Of a stretch of 64,000 nt of DNA, positions 32,974 to 43,708 are shown in pieces; the stretch's first letter is position 1; every line of letters begins with the position of its first letter. This DNA comes from Mycogone perniciosa (Eukaryota > Ascomycota > Sordariomycetes > Hypocreales > Hypocreaceae), in assembly GCA_025331125.1 (NCBI GenBank), contig JAOALB010000127.1, forward strand, positions 62,001 through 126,000, read 5' to 3'. Position numbers and translations under genes: made by a program. The notes below the pieces were generated by a model. That model did no database searches, was not told the DNA's origin, and saw only the letters and a list, made by a program, of their open reading frames with translations.

Positions 32974-35900
32974 TCATCGAGCATAAGGGTGGAAGCCCCT
33001 GTTTCCACCTCGTCCACCTCCGCGATAGTTGGCTCCAGGCTTGCCGGCATTCTTGGGTCCCGTTGGGGCATTGGCCGGAGGCGAGTGTTGCGGATCCGGT
33101 GTGCTGCCCTGGCCGACGCTGCCGCCGCGCCGGAAGCCGCCCTGGTTTGCATTTGGCTGTGGGACGTCGTCATACATACCCTCCCACGATGTTGGAGCAC
33201 CTCCGCCTCCGCTCATGCCATAGGCTCCGTTGCCGCCGCCGCCGCCGCCACCGCCGTAACCTCCACGACCGCCCCGTCGACCACCATGTGCGCCCTGGGA
33301 TGGCTGTTGCTGATACTGGTCATAGTTGTCGTAACCACCGTTTCCAGCGTTGCCCTGACCACCACCTTGTTGCTGCTGCATCATTTGCTGTTGCATTTGC
33401 TGCATCTGTTGCATCATTTGAGGGTTCATATTGTTCATCATGTTCTGCCCAGGGCCACCGGCACCACCTCGTCCCATCATCTGCTGCATTTGTTGCATCT
33501 GTTGCATCTGCTGCCACATAGCTGGGTTCATGGGCATGCCCCTGCTCATGGCCATCTGCGATTGCATCATTGCGAAGTACTGTTGCATCCGCTGGAAGTA
33601 CTGCGCCATGAGTTGAGGCGTCATGCCTGTGTTGTTATTGCCCATCTGTTGGCCCATGCCCCCCTGAGATGATTGGTCGTCGCTCTTTCTGAACTTTCCT
33701 CGCTTTGCTGCCTCTTCTTCCTCCCGGAGGTTGCCCCTGGGTTGAGCTTTCTTAACCTCGATGGGCTTGCCGTGGATTTCGAGTGGCACGTTGATGCACG
33801 CATCCACTCCAGCCTCACTTTCAAAGGTCACGAAGCCAAATCCTCTTGGCCGGCCGGTGTCCTTATCCATCATGAGGGTAGCATCAACCACTCGTCCGAA
33901 TTGGGCAAAGTATTCCCTGAACTCCTGGTCTGTCGTCTCCTGGCTGACACCGCCGACAAAAATCTTGCTGGTTTTCTCCTGTTCATCACGAGGGATAGCC
34001 CTCTTAGGATCAATCTAAATGATTTGTTAGCATAGAGCGCCTGAATACTATATAGCGTATTGGCTTAATAGTCAACTCACAATTTTGCCATCCAGGAAAT
34101 GTTCCTTGACCATAACAATGTTCACAGTCTTGGGGTCCTTAAAGGTGAGAAAACCGAAGCCTCGGGATCGGCCGGTGCTGCTATCTCGCATCACTGTGCA
34201 TTCAACCACCTCACCGAATTGGGAGAAGTAGTCTCGCAGGGATTCTACTACTGGTCAGTACACTCCGTATTCGCCAGAGTACGTATCGTATTTTAAAAGA
34301 AACTCACGGTCGGTCGTTTCCCAGTTCAGCCCTCCGATAAACATCTTTCTGTGATAAAACGCCATCAGCAATCAAACCATCACGAAACGTGTCATTACAT
34401 ATAGACCAAAAAGGAAATTTCAGCGGGATATTGTCATGTCTCTCGGACAGTGGCAGTATGATGGGCTGGCGAGTAGCATGGCATCTAGCTGCATGTGGGC
34501 CTCCACAGCACAGCGTTGGGGGCTGGATTTAGTTGAAGCATTGGGTGGATTGCTTGCTGTATCAGATGATTTGGTGGCTGCCAAAACCTAGCACTGGCAT
34601 CCACCCGTATGAAAAGACTATACACGGTATTGGCTTCCGTGGAGCTTTTCCTTGTTGATTTTTTGCATGAGATGGGCAGATATTGGTGTGTTGATGCTCA
34701 AGCGATAGAGACCCAAGTGTGAAAGATAGTCGTTTGTTGGCTTGCCCAGGCATGGCCATATGCATCCAACTCATTCCTTCGTTCGTCGTCATCAGGATTG
34801 AGCTGGCAATATGGGGACACTGCTGGTGCTACCGAGTCCACAGGAGTGATGCGTCGAGAAACATCGAATGGCAAGACAGAGAGTGTAGCAAGAACGCAAG
34901 ATGCCAGGCATGGTATGTCGAATCTTGTTTTCTTTTCCTTTTCTTTCTTTTCCTCTTCGTCTTGTGCTATCGTTCTGACTCTGACTCTGACTGTCTGACT
35001 GTCTGCTGCTAGGTACGAATTGACCTCAAAGCGCTACTCGCTGTAATCTCGCTACAGCCTGCTGAGAAGTGCACACTCTCTCGTCGGGCTATTTTAAGAC
35101 CTCTGCGACTGAGAGCTATGGAAGACAGAAGCGCCCACTGTGATGACGTCGACTGGTAATCTTGCTTGGCCTTATCAAAGGGCGAAATCCTTGCCCCGAG
35201 ACAGACGACCATCTCTTTCTTTGGGTTCTCTCAGGCACATCTTCTTTCGAGGTGTTCCACGTGATGCCATCTTTTTGGCTCAAATGTTCTCTCCCCGGTG
35301 TGATCAGGATGCCCCATCAGACTTCTTCTCGTTGACACTTCGCTTTCCGGTAGACCAGGCCCTCCAAGCTCTGAGCCCGAATGCTCTCCCATCTAGACGA
35401 GCCAGCCACCGAAATCCAAGCACACTGGAGTTGCTGCGGTGTCGCAGGGTCACATTCCATCTGCCACTACCACTCCGGCACACAAATACGTGGGCGACAC
35501 TGGTCACCGAAGGGATGGGGGGATTGCGGGTAGGATTGCAATTTTGCAACTGCAGGGGGGAAAGGGAACTTACCCGTCTTCTTTGGCACTGGCTTTGTGG
35601 ACAGTGCCATATGGAGGTGTTGATGGCGCGTCATCGTGCGGTACAGCATGGTTCATGTGGTTGTGGTTCGACATCCCACCTCCCAAATTGAAGTCGACAT
35701 CGTCGTCGTCGTCGTCATCGTCGTCTTCTTCATTCGCTTGATCGTAAGCTCCGTTCCTCTGTTCGCCAGTGACAGCGGCTGATACAACCTGTTCGAAACG
35801 CTGACACTCGACGGGTTTTGCTTGGCTTGGGGCTGATGCTTGGGGCACATGCTTGGTATCGGTATCCTCATAGCTACGCGTTGCCGCGTTAGCAAAAATT

Positions 35901-35980
35901 CAAGCGATGTCTGATGAAGAGCGCTAGGGCACGTACAGATCGGCGAAAAGATCATCCTCAAAATTTTCTGTTTCCGCCAT
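32974..35980 (-). CDS. hrp1: HRP1/Nab4-type nuclear polyadenylated RNA-binding protein
   Basis: Five exons on the minus strand: 35980..35937, 35873..35574, 34348..34308, 34244..34081 and 34014..32974; 529 residues. The acidic N-terminus ([15 protein letters not shown]) includes a run of nine Asp. Two RRMs follow: RRM1 starts [13 protein letters not shown] (RNP2) and has SRGFGFLTF (RNP1); RRM2 has [13 protein letters not shown] and [11 protein letters not shown]. The C-terminus is Gln/Met-rich, then RGG/Gly-rich, ending NRGFHPYAR, similar to a PY-type nuclear import signal. In yeast this protein is cleavage factor IB; it binds UA-rich elements during mRNA 3'-end formation and shuttles with mRNA. 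The 1,225-bp intron 2 is extraordinary for this genome. The 41-bp exon 3 joins to it at KEDG/KMFIGG, restoring the family sequence exactly. Confidence 0.93.
34349..35573 (-). other. 1,225-bp intron of hrp1
   Basis: The donor is GTAAGT and the acceptor TCACAG, both on the minus strand. The intron holds CT/GA-rich stretches (TTTTCCTTTTCTTTCTTTTC near 34930) and a CTGACT repeat (34976-35000). No complete gene is evident inside. All other introns in the window are 48-270 bp. Confidence 0.8.
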
Positions 35981-36644
35981 GATGAGAGTTGTCAACGAGG
36001 GCAAACCTCTGTTCGCGTTAGAGACGAGGCTGAGAATCTGCGAAATTCGTATGGCGGGAGGAATAATCAGGATTCCTTTGATGAATTATTGCAGCTACTA
36101 GAAAGGTAATTGATGATTATGAATTGAACGATGAAAGGCGGGTTAAGGGAGAATGGTTCTGCGTTTGTGATACAGGTCTTTGGGGAGGAGAAGTGAAGGT
36201 TACAGGAAATTGCTATTACACTGGAGGAAACCTTGGGCGCCCGTCAGCTTTGGCTTCGTCCCTGCTGACTAAGAGAACAGCCAGGCCCAACCAAGGGCGC
36301 CACCTAGCCTTGTTCGGCCGCCGCTAATACGGAGTACACAAGAGTCACCTGAGTTTCAGCGGCCTTACAGGCGACAGCGCCGTTACCCCGCCTGTAAGGT
36401 GCCGAAGCTTCGGCGGTCCCGCAGGCCTGCGCCCACCGCACCGACCGCCTGTTTGGTAGCGACCCCAACAGAGCTCATCTGAGATCGGCGGACATGACAC
36501 GAACAAGATCACCAAACCACCTCTTCTTGCCCGAGTCGAGTTCCAACGGCTCGTCCAGCCGAGACCCCAGCCCCGATCTCTCCCAAAAAAGCCCCGCATA
36601 ATGAGGCGTCACCTTGGTGCTGTCGACGACCCGAATTCGTGAAC
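35981..36644. promoter_or_regulatory. Divergent promoter region, hrp1 / gyp1
   Basis: 664 bp between two ATGs. It contains one TACGGAGTACAC motif (36329) and a GC-rich inverted segment near 36360-36400. No gene seen. Confidence 0.5.
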
Positions 36645-38870
36645 ATGTGGTCGTCCTCCGGGAGCGGCAAGAAGCCGGCCAATTCGGTGAGTATTCGTAT
36701 TCCGAGGGTCGTTCTGTGTCGCAACAGATGGTGATGATGCTGACTGCCCCAACAGCCACAGGAAATGGTCCAGGTCGGTATGTTGTTGAGTTCCCCGCGC
36801 CGAGGATTGCTGTCGAGTGTCATGCCGTGAGAACTAGACAATGGGGCTTGTCACTGACCAAGCATCATCCTGTCGTGTAATAGATCGGTCTGAGTATGCT
36901 CGATCATCCAATGCTCCCAAGCTGCCGCTTTACTCTTTGCTGACACTGCTTCCAATGCAGATCCGCTTCCTCGTTCTGGAGACCACCGCTGCGAGACAAC
37001 GCGTCCAGGAGAAGCGTCACCACTCCAGCAAGCCGAGATACCTCTAATCTAGTCGTTGGCGCAGCATACTCTCACGCAGATGTCCTTAAGTTCGACTCCC
37101 TGTACGTCGCCATTGCAAGCTGGCTGCCTCTCCGCCTCGCCCTCTCGTTGCTAACTTGAACCAAGAAGCTTGACCAGCCCTCCTCCTAGGACCCCTCCAT
37201 CCACCACCTCTGCCAGGAACCGAGTTCCTGATGCCTCCCCACCAGCGCGAGGGTCTATAAGCTCTTCTCCTCCGTTCAAGAGTTACATCAGCTTCCTTTC
37301 TAATACCAACGATGACTGGAAGGCGGACGAAGATGAGATGTTGGGATATGAAGACGACGATGGCGACGACTTCGGGCTGCCTAGCCTCTCCAATACGAAG
37401 AGAAGAACGAAGCGGATAGCCTCCCAGGGCAAACCCGACATCAATAATGATACTCTATCGCCTACAGTGGAAGACCCTTCCGGAGCGCTTCAGTCGAGAC
37501 GGTATTCAAACAGTGCCGATATCGCGGCTGAGCGCCCAGCACCGACATACCCAATGCCCAAGAAAAGCGAGGGCAAGATCCTCCGACCACAATACAAGGA
37601 AATATTAACAGGTATGCCAAAGCCTGTTTATTCAAATTCTCACCATGAACGTACTAACAGTCCGCACAAAGACCCTGCAAACGCCCTTAACCTTATTAAT
37701 TATCCCTCTATTCCCAACAATGCACCTCAGAAGGAAGTCGATGCAATTAATTCCCGAATAGCGAGAATCAATAAGTTTAAGAGGCTTCTCCAGGCATCAT
37801 CCATCTCCCTTCCAGATCTCAGGGCCTTAGCATGGTCAGGGGTGCCACATGAGGTCCGCGCCATGACTTGGCAGCTTCTTCTCAGCTATCTCCCCACAAA
37901 TAGCGAAAGACGGGTTGCTACATTGGAAAGGAAACGAAAAGAGTATCTTGATGGCGTGAAACAGGCCTTTGAAAGAGGAGGAATCGGCGCGAGTAATGCT
38001 TCCGCTGGGACTGGAAAGGCACGGGGTTTGGATGAAGCCGTATGGCACCAGATCAGCATTGACATTCCCAGAACAAATCCGCATATCGAACTCTACGGCT
38101 ACGAAGCAACACAACGGTCTTTAGAGCGCATTCTCTATGTTTGGGCTGTCAGACATCCGGCCAGCGGCTACGTCCAGGGTATTAATGACTTGGTAACGCC
38201 GTTCTGGGAGGTTTTCCTAGGTCTCTACATCGGAGACCACGATATTGAGACCGGCATGGATCCAGGTCAACTCCCCAAGTCAGTGCTGGATGCCGTCGAG
38301 GCAGACTCCTTTTGGTGCCTGACCAAGCTACTCGATGGCATTCAGGACCACTATATCGTTGCTCAGCCAGGCATCCAGCGACAGGTGGCCGCGCTACGGG
38401 ACCTCACTGCCAGGATCGATTCAAATCTGGCAAAGCATCTCGAGAAGGAGGGTGTCGAATTCATTCAGTTCAGTTTTCGGTGGATGAACTGTCTTCTCAT
38501 GCGCGAAATAAGCGTAAAGAATACCATCCGCATGTGGGATACCTACCTCGTGAGTATATACCAACCTCATCCCACCCCATCACTTAGCTAACCACCGTCA
38601 CCACGGCTGCAGGCGGAAGAACAGGGCTTCTCGGAGTTTCACCTCTACGTCTGTGCCGCTCTACTTGTCAAGTGGTCCGACAAGCTTGTCAAGATGGACT
38701 TTCAGGAGGTTATGATGTTCCTGCAGAGCCTTCCCACCAAATCATGGACCGAGAAGGACATTGAACTGCTCTTGAGTGAGGCCTTTATATGGCAAAGCCT
38801 CTACAAGGGTTCGGCGGCACACTTGAAGGGCCAGCGACATCGGCCATTATTGCCGAATCTGCAGTTATAG
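36645..38870 (+). CDS. gyp1: TBC-domain Rab GTPase-activating protein (Gyp1 type)
   Basis: Exons 36645..36686, 36756..36777, 36884..36893, 36961..37101, 37166..38549 and 38613..38870; 618 residues. The N-terminus (MWSSSGSGKKPANS) is assembled from tiny exons of 42, 22 and 10 bp. The introns have good branch sites (CACTGAC, GCTGAC) and only this path stays open into SASSFWRPPLRDN. A Ser/Pro-rich region follows. The TBC domain spans about residues 280-600: YLPTNSERR, WHQISIDIPRTNP (IxxDxxR arginine finger), SGYVQGINDLVTPF (YxQ glutamine finger), FRWMNCLLMRE, and FSEFHLYVCAALL in the last exon. Gyp1-type GAPs stimulate GTP hydrolysis by Ypt1/Rab1 at the Golgi. The 10-bp exon could instead be 4 bp (donor GTCTGA), which also keeps frame; the GTATGC donor fits better. 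Intron 4 has two possible acceptors three bases apart. Confidence 0.9.
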
Positions 38871-39315
38871 TAAACAATATATACTTTCAGGCATAGCGAT
38901 GATGATATTCCCCCCCAGTTTATTTCCTCACTCCGCAACGAGAGATTTATGTGATGTTGGACGTACCTGCTAACCATGATATCAGAACTTTTTTTAGTCT
39001 TCATAAATTAGTTACTCTGTACGGAGTATGTTCTATCCGTAATAGGTATCAGCTCTTTGTACAGATCAAAGGCCAACTACCAATAACAACTGTGTGTGTT
39101 TGATGTGCCAGATATGCAAGAATCAAAGAAACCGAGACGCGTAAGTCTACCCAAATGCGAATTCTGTGTCATATCAACCACAAACCCACTATCCATAAAA
39201 TCCTGACTCCTAGACTCCGGTATTTCCTCGTGGACAATAATCAATCAACAGAAACGCCGACATGCAAAAGAAAAGAGAGACAAGTCATCCATACATCAGA
39301 AAACCGCCACAGAGT
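38871..39315. other. Convergent intergenic region
   Basis: 3' regions of gyp1 and the GT90 gene. One GTACGGAGTATG motif near 39016. Confidence 0.6.
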
Positions 39316-41151
39316 TCACGAGATCAAGTCTTCGATGAAGCCTAGCGTCTCTCTGTTTTCATCACAAATCCGAGCCCACTCAAGTAGCAGGCGCCAGACA
39401 TATAATCGCATATCGTCTCTCCGGTGGACTTTCTCTGCCCACTCACGGCCGTTCTCGGCGATGAATTCAGCAGCTGCATCGCCTACTCCCTCGGGTCCGT
39501 CGGTGAAGTACTCCAGGACAGAGTACAGGTCTTGAAACGTGTTGTCGAGAGGCACGAAGTGCAGCCAGGGCGTGAGTCGGTCGTCATGCCACTCGGTGTA
39601 GATGGTGGCCTTCAGGGGCAGACTCGTAGACCGCAGGAAGCCACGGAACCTAGCACTGAAAGAATTCCCATCAGCGTCTGGCAAGAACTTGTAACTATAC
39701 TGTTCTTTCATGTGGACATGTTTCTGCTCCTGGAAGTGCTGAGCCATAAATTCACAAAAGTCAGGGGGGCAAAGGCGAACAAAACCCGCGTCCGCAAAGC
39801 CTTGCAGCCATGAGCTTACATTGTTCTGCGACAGATAAGGGCTTTTGTAGATTGTTTTGGGCGGAAGCACAAACGTCCTTGCTCGTTCGCCTCCCTCTTC
39901 CATGCGAGCGACGGTCGTGGCATTGAGCATGTCGATCAACCTATGACGGTGGAAGTGATGCCACGACTCGGGTCTCGCACGACCGCCGGATGCGTCGCCG
40001 CGCCAGATCAGGCCATTCTTCTTCTTCTCCCAGGGAAGTCCATGGTTATCCCCACCAGAGTAGAATTCGTCGGCAGACAGGTACATGGCTCCTGGGATGA
40101 GAATCTCGTTGTTCATTGGCAGCTTCGACCCGCCAAAAAGCGGGATAAGCTCCTCTGTGGAGGACAGACTGATAGGTTCGACAAAGGTGCCGTGCAGCTG
40201 GCGCAAGTGTGGCTGCAGACAAGGGTCCATGGCAGCGGTCCAGTTCTGGATGAACCCCTGGTAGGCGTAGTCGGGCGCCCAGTTTTCAGGTATTTGCGCA
40301 GGTTCGGTGAAATTCGAGAAGGCTTCGACGCCATATGCAGGAGTGTCTGGGCCGCACGTTTTCACAGCTAGACTCCAGTATGATTTGTCCGGCCCATGCC
40401 ACGCGGGATCGTACGGCTCCGGCTTCGCGGCATCGACTGCGCCCAGGCCTTTGAACTTGGTCGTGACGTTGGCAGGCTTGACTATTTTCCGTATGCTCTG
40501 CTCTTTGAGCACCAGTTTGTGCATGTCGTTGAAAGGAACCAGAATTCGGGATTCATCCATGTGGTTGATGGGCATATCCAAGTCGGGCAAGTCCTTCGCG
40601 AACTCCTCGACGAGCGCTGTCCACAATTGTAACCAAGGCACCAGACCCTCGACATTTCCAACTCCCTTGGCTGTCCCATTGCGAACCTTGACAACAAAAT
40701 GCCAGGCGCTGGCCCTCTTAGCAAGAGTATCTGATTCAAGGGCCCAGTAGGGGGTGAGGTCCTTGTATATGCGATCGAAAAAGTCCTCCACTATGACAGC
40801 ATCGCTTTCGAGGGCAGCCTGAACCCATTTGTCGAACCCTGGCGGCGGGTGTCGTCCTCTCCGCTCTCGATAGCGGGAAGCAGCGCTGGCGAGATCACGA
40901 CTGCGCTTCGACATGAGCACTTCGTGGTGGATTCGCGCGTCGATCATGAGCTTCTCGATCGGATGGTGTCTTCGCCATGATGTTTTCGATGTCTTGGGTG
41001 TTTTCGAAATGTGCAGGTCGGGGAGGTCCCAGGATTTGGTGTCTCGCCAGAGAACATAGTTGTGAACGGCAAATGCGATAACGAAAACAACAATCAAATA
41101 ACGAATGGCAGTCCTGGGGTGCAGAACCAACGAGTCTCGGATCTTCAACAT
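39316..41151 (-). CDS. GT90-family (CAP10-like) glycosyltransferase, type II membrane protein
   Basis: Single exon, 611 residues from the ATG at 41151; the frame is open slightly further upstream but without an ATG. A short cytosolic tail is followed by one membrane span (about residues 16-33, YLIVVFVIAFAVHNYVLW), then a stem and a large luminal domain. Recognisable family segments are NEILIPGAMYLSADEFYSGG, GLIWRGDASGGRARPESWH, HRHRLIDMLNAT and YSYKFLPDADGNSFSARFRG (nucleotide-sugar region), and STSLPLKATIYTEWHDDRLTP. GT90 proteins include the Cryptococcus capsule xylosyltransferase Cxt1 and CAP10 relatives, and animal POGLUT. The sugar and acceptor here are unknown. It is likely Golgi-resident and acts on cell-wall or glycolipid glycans. 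No introns are seen, unlike most neighbours. Confidence 0.85.
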   Translation of the reverse strand: MLKIRDSLVLHPRTAIRYLIVVFVIAFAVHNYVLWRDTKSWDLPDLHISKTPKTSKTSWRRHHPIEKLMIDARIHHEVLMSKRSRDLASAASRYRERRGRHPPPGFDKWVQAALESDAVIVEDFFDRIYKDLTPYWALESDTLAKRASAWHFVVKVRNGTAKGVGNVEGLVPWLQLWTALVEEFAKDLPDLDMPINHMDESRILVPFNDMHKLVLKEQSIRKIVKPANVTTKFKGLGAVDAAKPEPYDPAWHGPDKSYWSLAVKTCGPDTPAYGVEAFSNFTEPAQIPENWAPDYAYQGFIQNWTAAMDPCLQPHLRQLHGTFVEPISLSSTEELIPLFGGSKLPMNNEILIPGAMYLSADEFYSGGDNHGLPWEKKKNGLIWRGDASGGRARPESWHHFHRHRLIDMLNATTVARMEEGGERARTFVLPPKTIYKSPYLSQNNVSSWLQGFADAGFVRLCPPDFCEFMAQHFQEQKHVHMKEQYSYKFLPDADGNSFSARFRGFLRSTSLPLKATIYTEWHDDRLTPWLHFVPLDNTFQDLYSVLEYFTDGPEGVGDAAAEFIAENGREWAEKVHRRDDMRLYVWRLLLEWARICDENRETLGFIEDLIS

Positions 41152-41453
41152 CGGAGCTAGTGGCACAGAAAGAGTGTGTCGCGTTTACGGAGTACAGAGA
41201 AGAGAACTCAAGGCAAATGCAATGCCAAGCGGGCTGGGAAAGAAGACATGAATGACATGACAAGAAGGGGTCAGAAAAAGTCACTCAACTAGGGGCAGTT
41301 TAGTAGTATTATCCACACGCGCGCCGAAACCATGTGGGAACTTTCCGGCCCCAGACGAATCGGGGGGCCCATGGTGTTGACCGAGCTCGTGTTGGCCTTG
41401 GCCTTGGTATGAGGCAGTGTATGTACAGACGCGGCTACGTGGGGATCTCCTCG

Positions 41454-41522
41454 GGAGTACGGAGTACGGAGTACGGAGTACGGAGTACGGAGTACGGAGT
41501 ACGGAGTACGGAGTACGGAGTA
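41454..41522. repeat. Tandem array of 7-bp unit GGAGTAC
   Basis: Nine complete, essentially perfect units plus a partial one. In one frame the 21-bp period reads as repeated VRSTEYG, but no gene is evident. Confidence 0.92.
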
Positions 41523-41923
41523 GTATTATTGCTATTGTACGAGTCAACAGGAATAGGTAGTTGTGGATGATGCCAAAGATGCGAAGGAAAATATCTAAGT
41601 AGGAGGAGTAGTACATACCTATGTACTCCGTACTTCATACCCACTCGTATGTTGGTGGACAAGACATTATCAACCATAAGAAGAAACGATATTAGAAGCT
41701 TATGAACACACGCAAGGGAGCCCGGGATATCGCCCTTGCTTGGTTATAGGTGTACTCCGTATAAGCAGGGGAACACAGCAGAAGAGGTCCATGCGGCTTG
41801 TAAGACAGAAGGGGAAGTGCGTGGTGTGCTAATGCAATGCAAAGAACGACTTTAACCACCTAATTTGCTGATGTTAGCACCACGCTAATATTTCGGGAGC
41901 GCAATCTGCGGAGTCTAGCAAAT

Positions 41924-41991
41924 GTACGAAGTACATGGTAGTAGTACTACGAAGTACGGAGTACGGAGTACTACGAGTACTACTACTACTA
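41924..41991. repeat. Cluster of GTACGAAGTAC/GTACGGAGTAC motifs with TAC repeats
   Basis: Contains GTACGAAGTACATG, CTACGAAGTACGGAGTACGG and a (TAC)n run within 68 bp. Confidence 0.85.
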
Positions 41992-42110
41992 ATTACTGGT
42001 AATACCGAGATACTACCCCGAACATGACCACTAAGCCGTGTTAGGAAAAGATATGTCTAAAAGGCTGAGAATACTACGGAGTAGGCTGCTTACCAACTTT
42101 TTATTTACAT

Positions 42111-42134
42111 GTACGAGTACTCCGTACTTCGTAC
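42111..42134. repeat. Interleaved motif copies on both strands
   Basis: GTACGAGTACTCCGTACTTC followed by GTAC: the GGAGTAC and GAAGTAC siblings in inverted arrangement. Confidence 0.8.
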
Positions 42135-43372
42135 AGTAGTAATAAATAAAATCACGGAAGTACTCATGGCATAGGCGTATTGCGCGTCGTTGGTCCGATG
42201 CGGTAAAACGTGGGAGTGAAGTCGGGCCATTTTTTCTTCACTAATGCTCTGCAGGAACATCATTTTCGTGATAAGGGGTTTAGCGGTCTATGATTTTAAA
42301 ATGCATTCGTATTGCTCGAAATTCGTATCGCAACTTGACTCGTACATACTACATTAATAATATCGCACTAGAACCACATGGGATATGTACGTCTCATACG
42401 CACTCAGTTTACAAAATGGTACTCCCTGAATGGTCAGTCAACCTGAATCAACTTATTTATGCGTCCTTCCACCAACCATATCGCCGCTCTTACGCCTCTT
42501 CTCGACACATTTCCCAAAAGCGACCTGCCGGATTTGGCATCCACCTGTTAATCTCATATTCGGCCCCTTTCCCGGTGCATTGGTGTTATCACTCCCATGT
42601 CTCCTTTGTCTCCTATCAAGTTGTATATTTTAATACTGCCGTCTCCCGTCTTGGCCCGGCTCGCAGCTTTCTACGAGTAATTACCTTGCCGGTCCGATAA
42701 TACTGTTATGCTTGAACCATCAGCTCGCCTGTTCATGGACATTCCAAAAGTAAATGATCACAGGTCGTGGCGGGCGTCATGGCCCGTTGTCAACGGAGTG
42801 GCAGAGCGGGTGGCGGAATTCGGCAAAGTAACCGGAATCAACAATTGCCGATCCACGAGCTGATTTCGCCCATTTCCACAGTTCTCAAAGTTGATAATCC
42901 TATTTTCTAACTCTGGTTGCCTAAATGTTCAGTATGGCATTATGGTTCATCATTCAAACTCTGATCTATTCTTAGTAGAGAGCCCTTTGCTCGGTGATGG
43001 ACCTGGCTGAGGCTGATGGTAAGCTGAGGTCGCAGCCTTGATTAAGCCAGTGGTGTTATTTTCCCTTCTTGCCGTTATCTGCTACATCACCAACATCTCT
43101 GTTTATGCACTCCTCTATGAGTCTAGGTGAGTGAAAGGAATGGAATCATGTCTGATCATTCCATTAGCCTGTTGCCCTGGAATGCAACTCATGGATGTAT
43201 ACACTCCGTACATTGCCACTGGTCTATATATACCAATCCGTCAACTGGCCTTGGTCATGACCTCTCGAACCCCGTGCCTTGAATGATTCTTCAGTTCAAT
43301 CCAGAACATCTTGAATCATCAATCCCTCTCCATTCAGCCACGATTCCCTGCTCCACTCCGTGTGGCTTCATC

Positions 43373-43708
43373 ATGAAGTACTCCATAATCACCCTGGCCG
43401 TCGCCATGCTCACGTCTGTTGGTGCTCTGGATGGCCACACGTGTTTCGAAGTTTGCTACAGGCCGGCAATTGAGGCTCAATGCCCAGGTGCCGATCTCGC
43501 ATGCATTTGCAAAAATGAGCAATTCAACACCATGTTCAACATGTGTATTGCTCGGACGTGTCAAGAATCACTATGTACGATATCCTTGTCTCATCTCTCA
43601 GCAATATGTGACTTTGCTAACTCAGCCATACATGATGCAGACGATGCTGAGGGTGAGCTGAACGCGATGTGCGCGGGAGTCAACCAGCGAATGAAGGCAA
43701 TGCCATGA
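43373..43708 (+). CDS. Small secreted CFEM-domain protein
   Basis: Exons 43373..43574 and 43626..43708 encode 94 residues. The signal peptide is MKYSIITLAVAMLTSVGA (about 18 residues). After splicing of a 51-bp intron (GTACGA...CTCAG) the mature part has exactly eight cysteines in the CFEM order: CFEVC, then C-PGADLA-CIC, MCIARTC and a final MCAGV. The Asp before the CIC pair (GADLACIC) is the residue that can bind heme iron in Candida CFEM proteins. The unspliced frame is also open but adds two extra cysteines and breaks the pattern. CFEM proteins act in heme/iron capture, adhesion or as effectors. There is no GPI-anchor tail, so it is likely freely secreted. A possible polyadenylation signal AATAAA lies at 44000-44005. 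The function here is inferred from the fold only. Confidence 0.85.
   Translation: MKYSIITLAVAMLTSVGALDGHTCFEVCYRPAIEAQCPGADLACICKNEQFNTMFNMCIARTCQESLCTISLSHLSAICDFANSAIHDADDAEGELNAMCAGVNQRMKAMP

Larger units (their letters stand above)
41152..43372. other. Repeat-rich 2.2-kb intergenic region
   Basis: The densest concentration of the GTACGGAGTAC motif family: near 41188, the tandem array at 41454-41522, 41622, 41753, the cluster at 41924-41991, 42073, 42111-42134 and 43203. A TATATATA-like box (43223-43231) and pyrimidine-rich DNA precede the CFEM gene. No gene seen; the open frame 42290-42700 has no recognisable content. Confidence 0.6.

Noticed and set aside
41334..41570. Frame with repeated VRSTEYG
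   Set aside because: It is the translation of the 7-bp tandem array in non-coding DNA.
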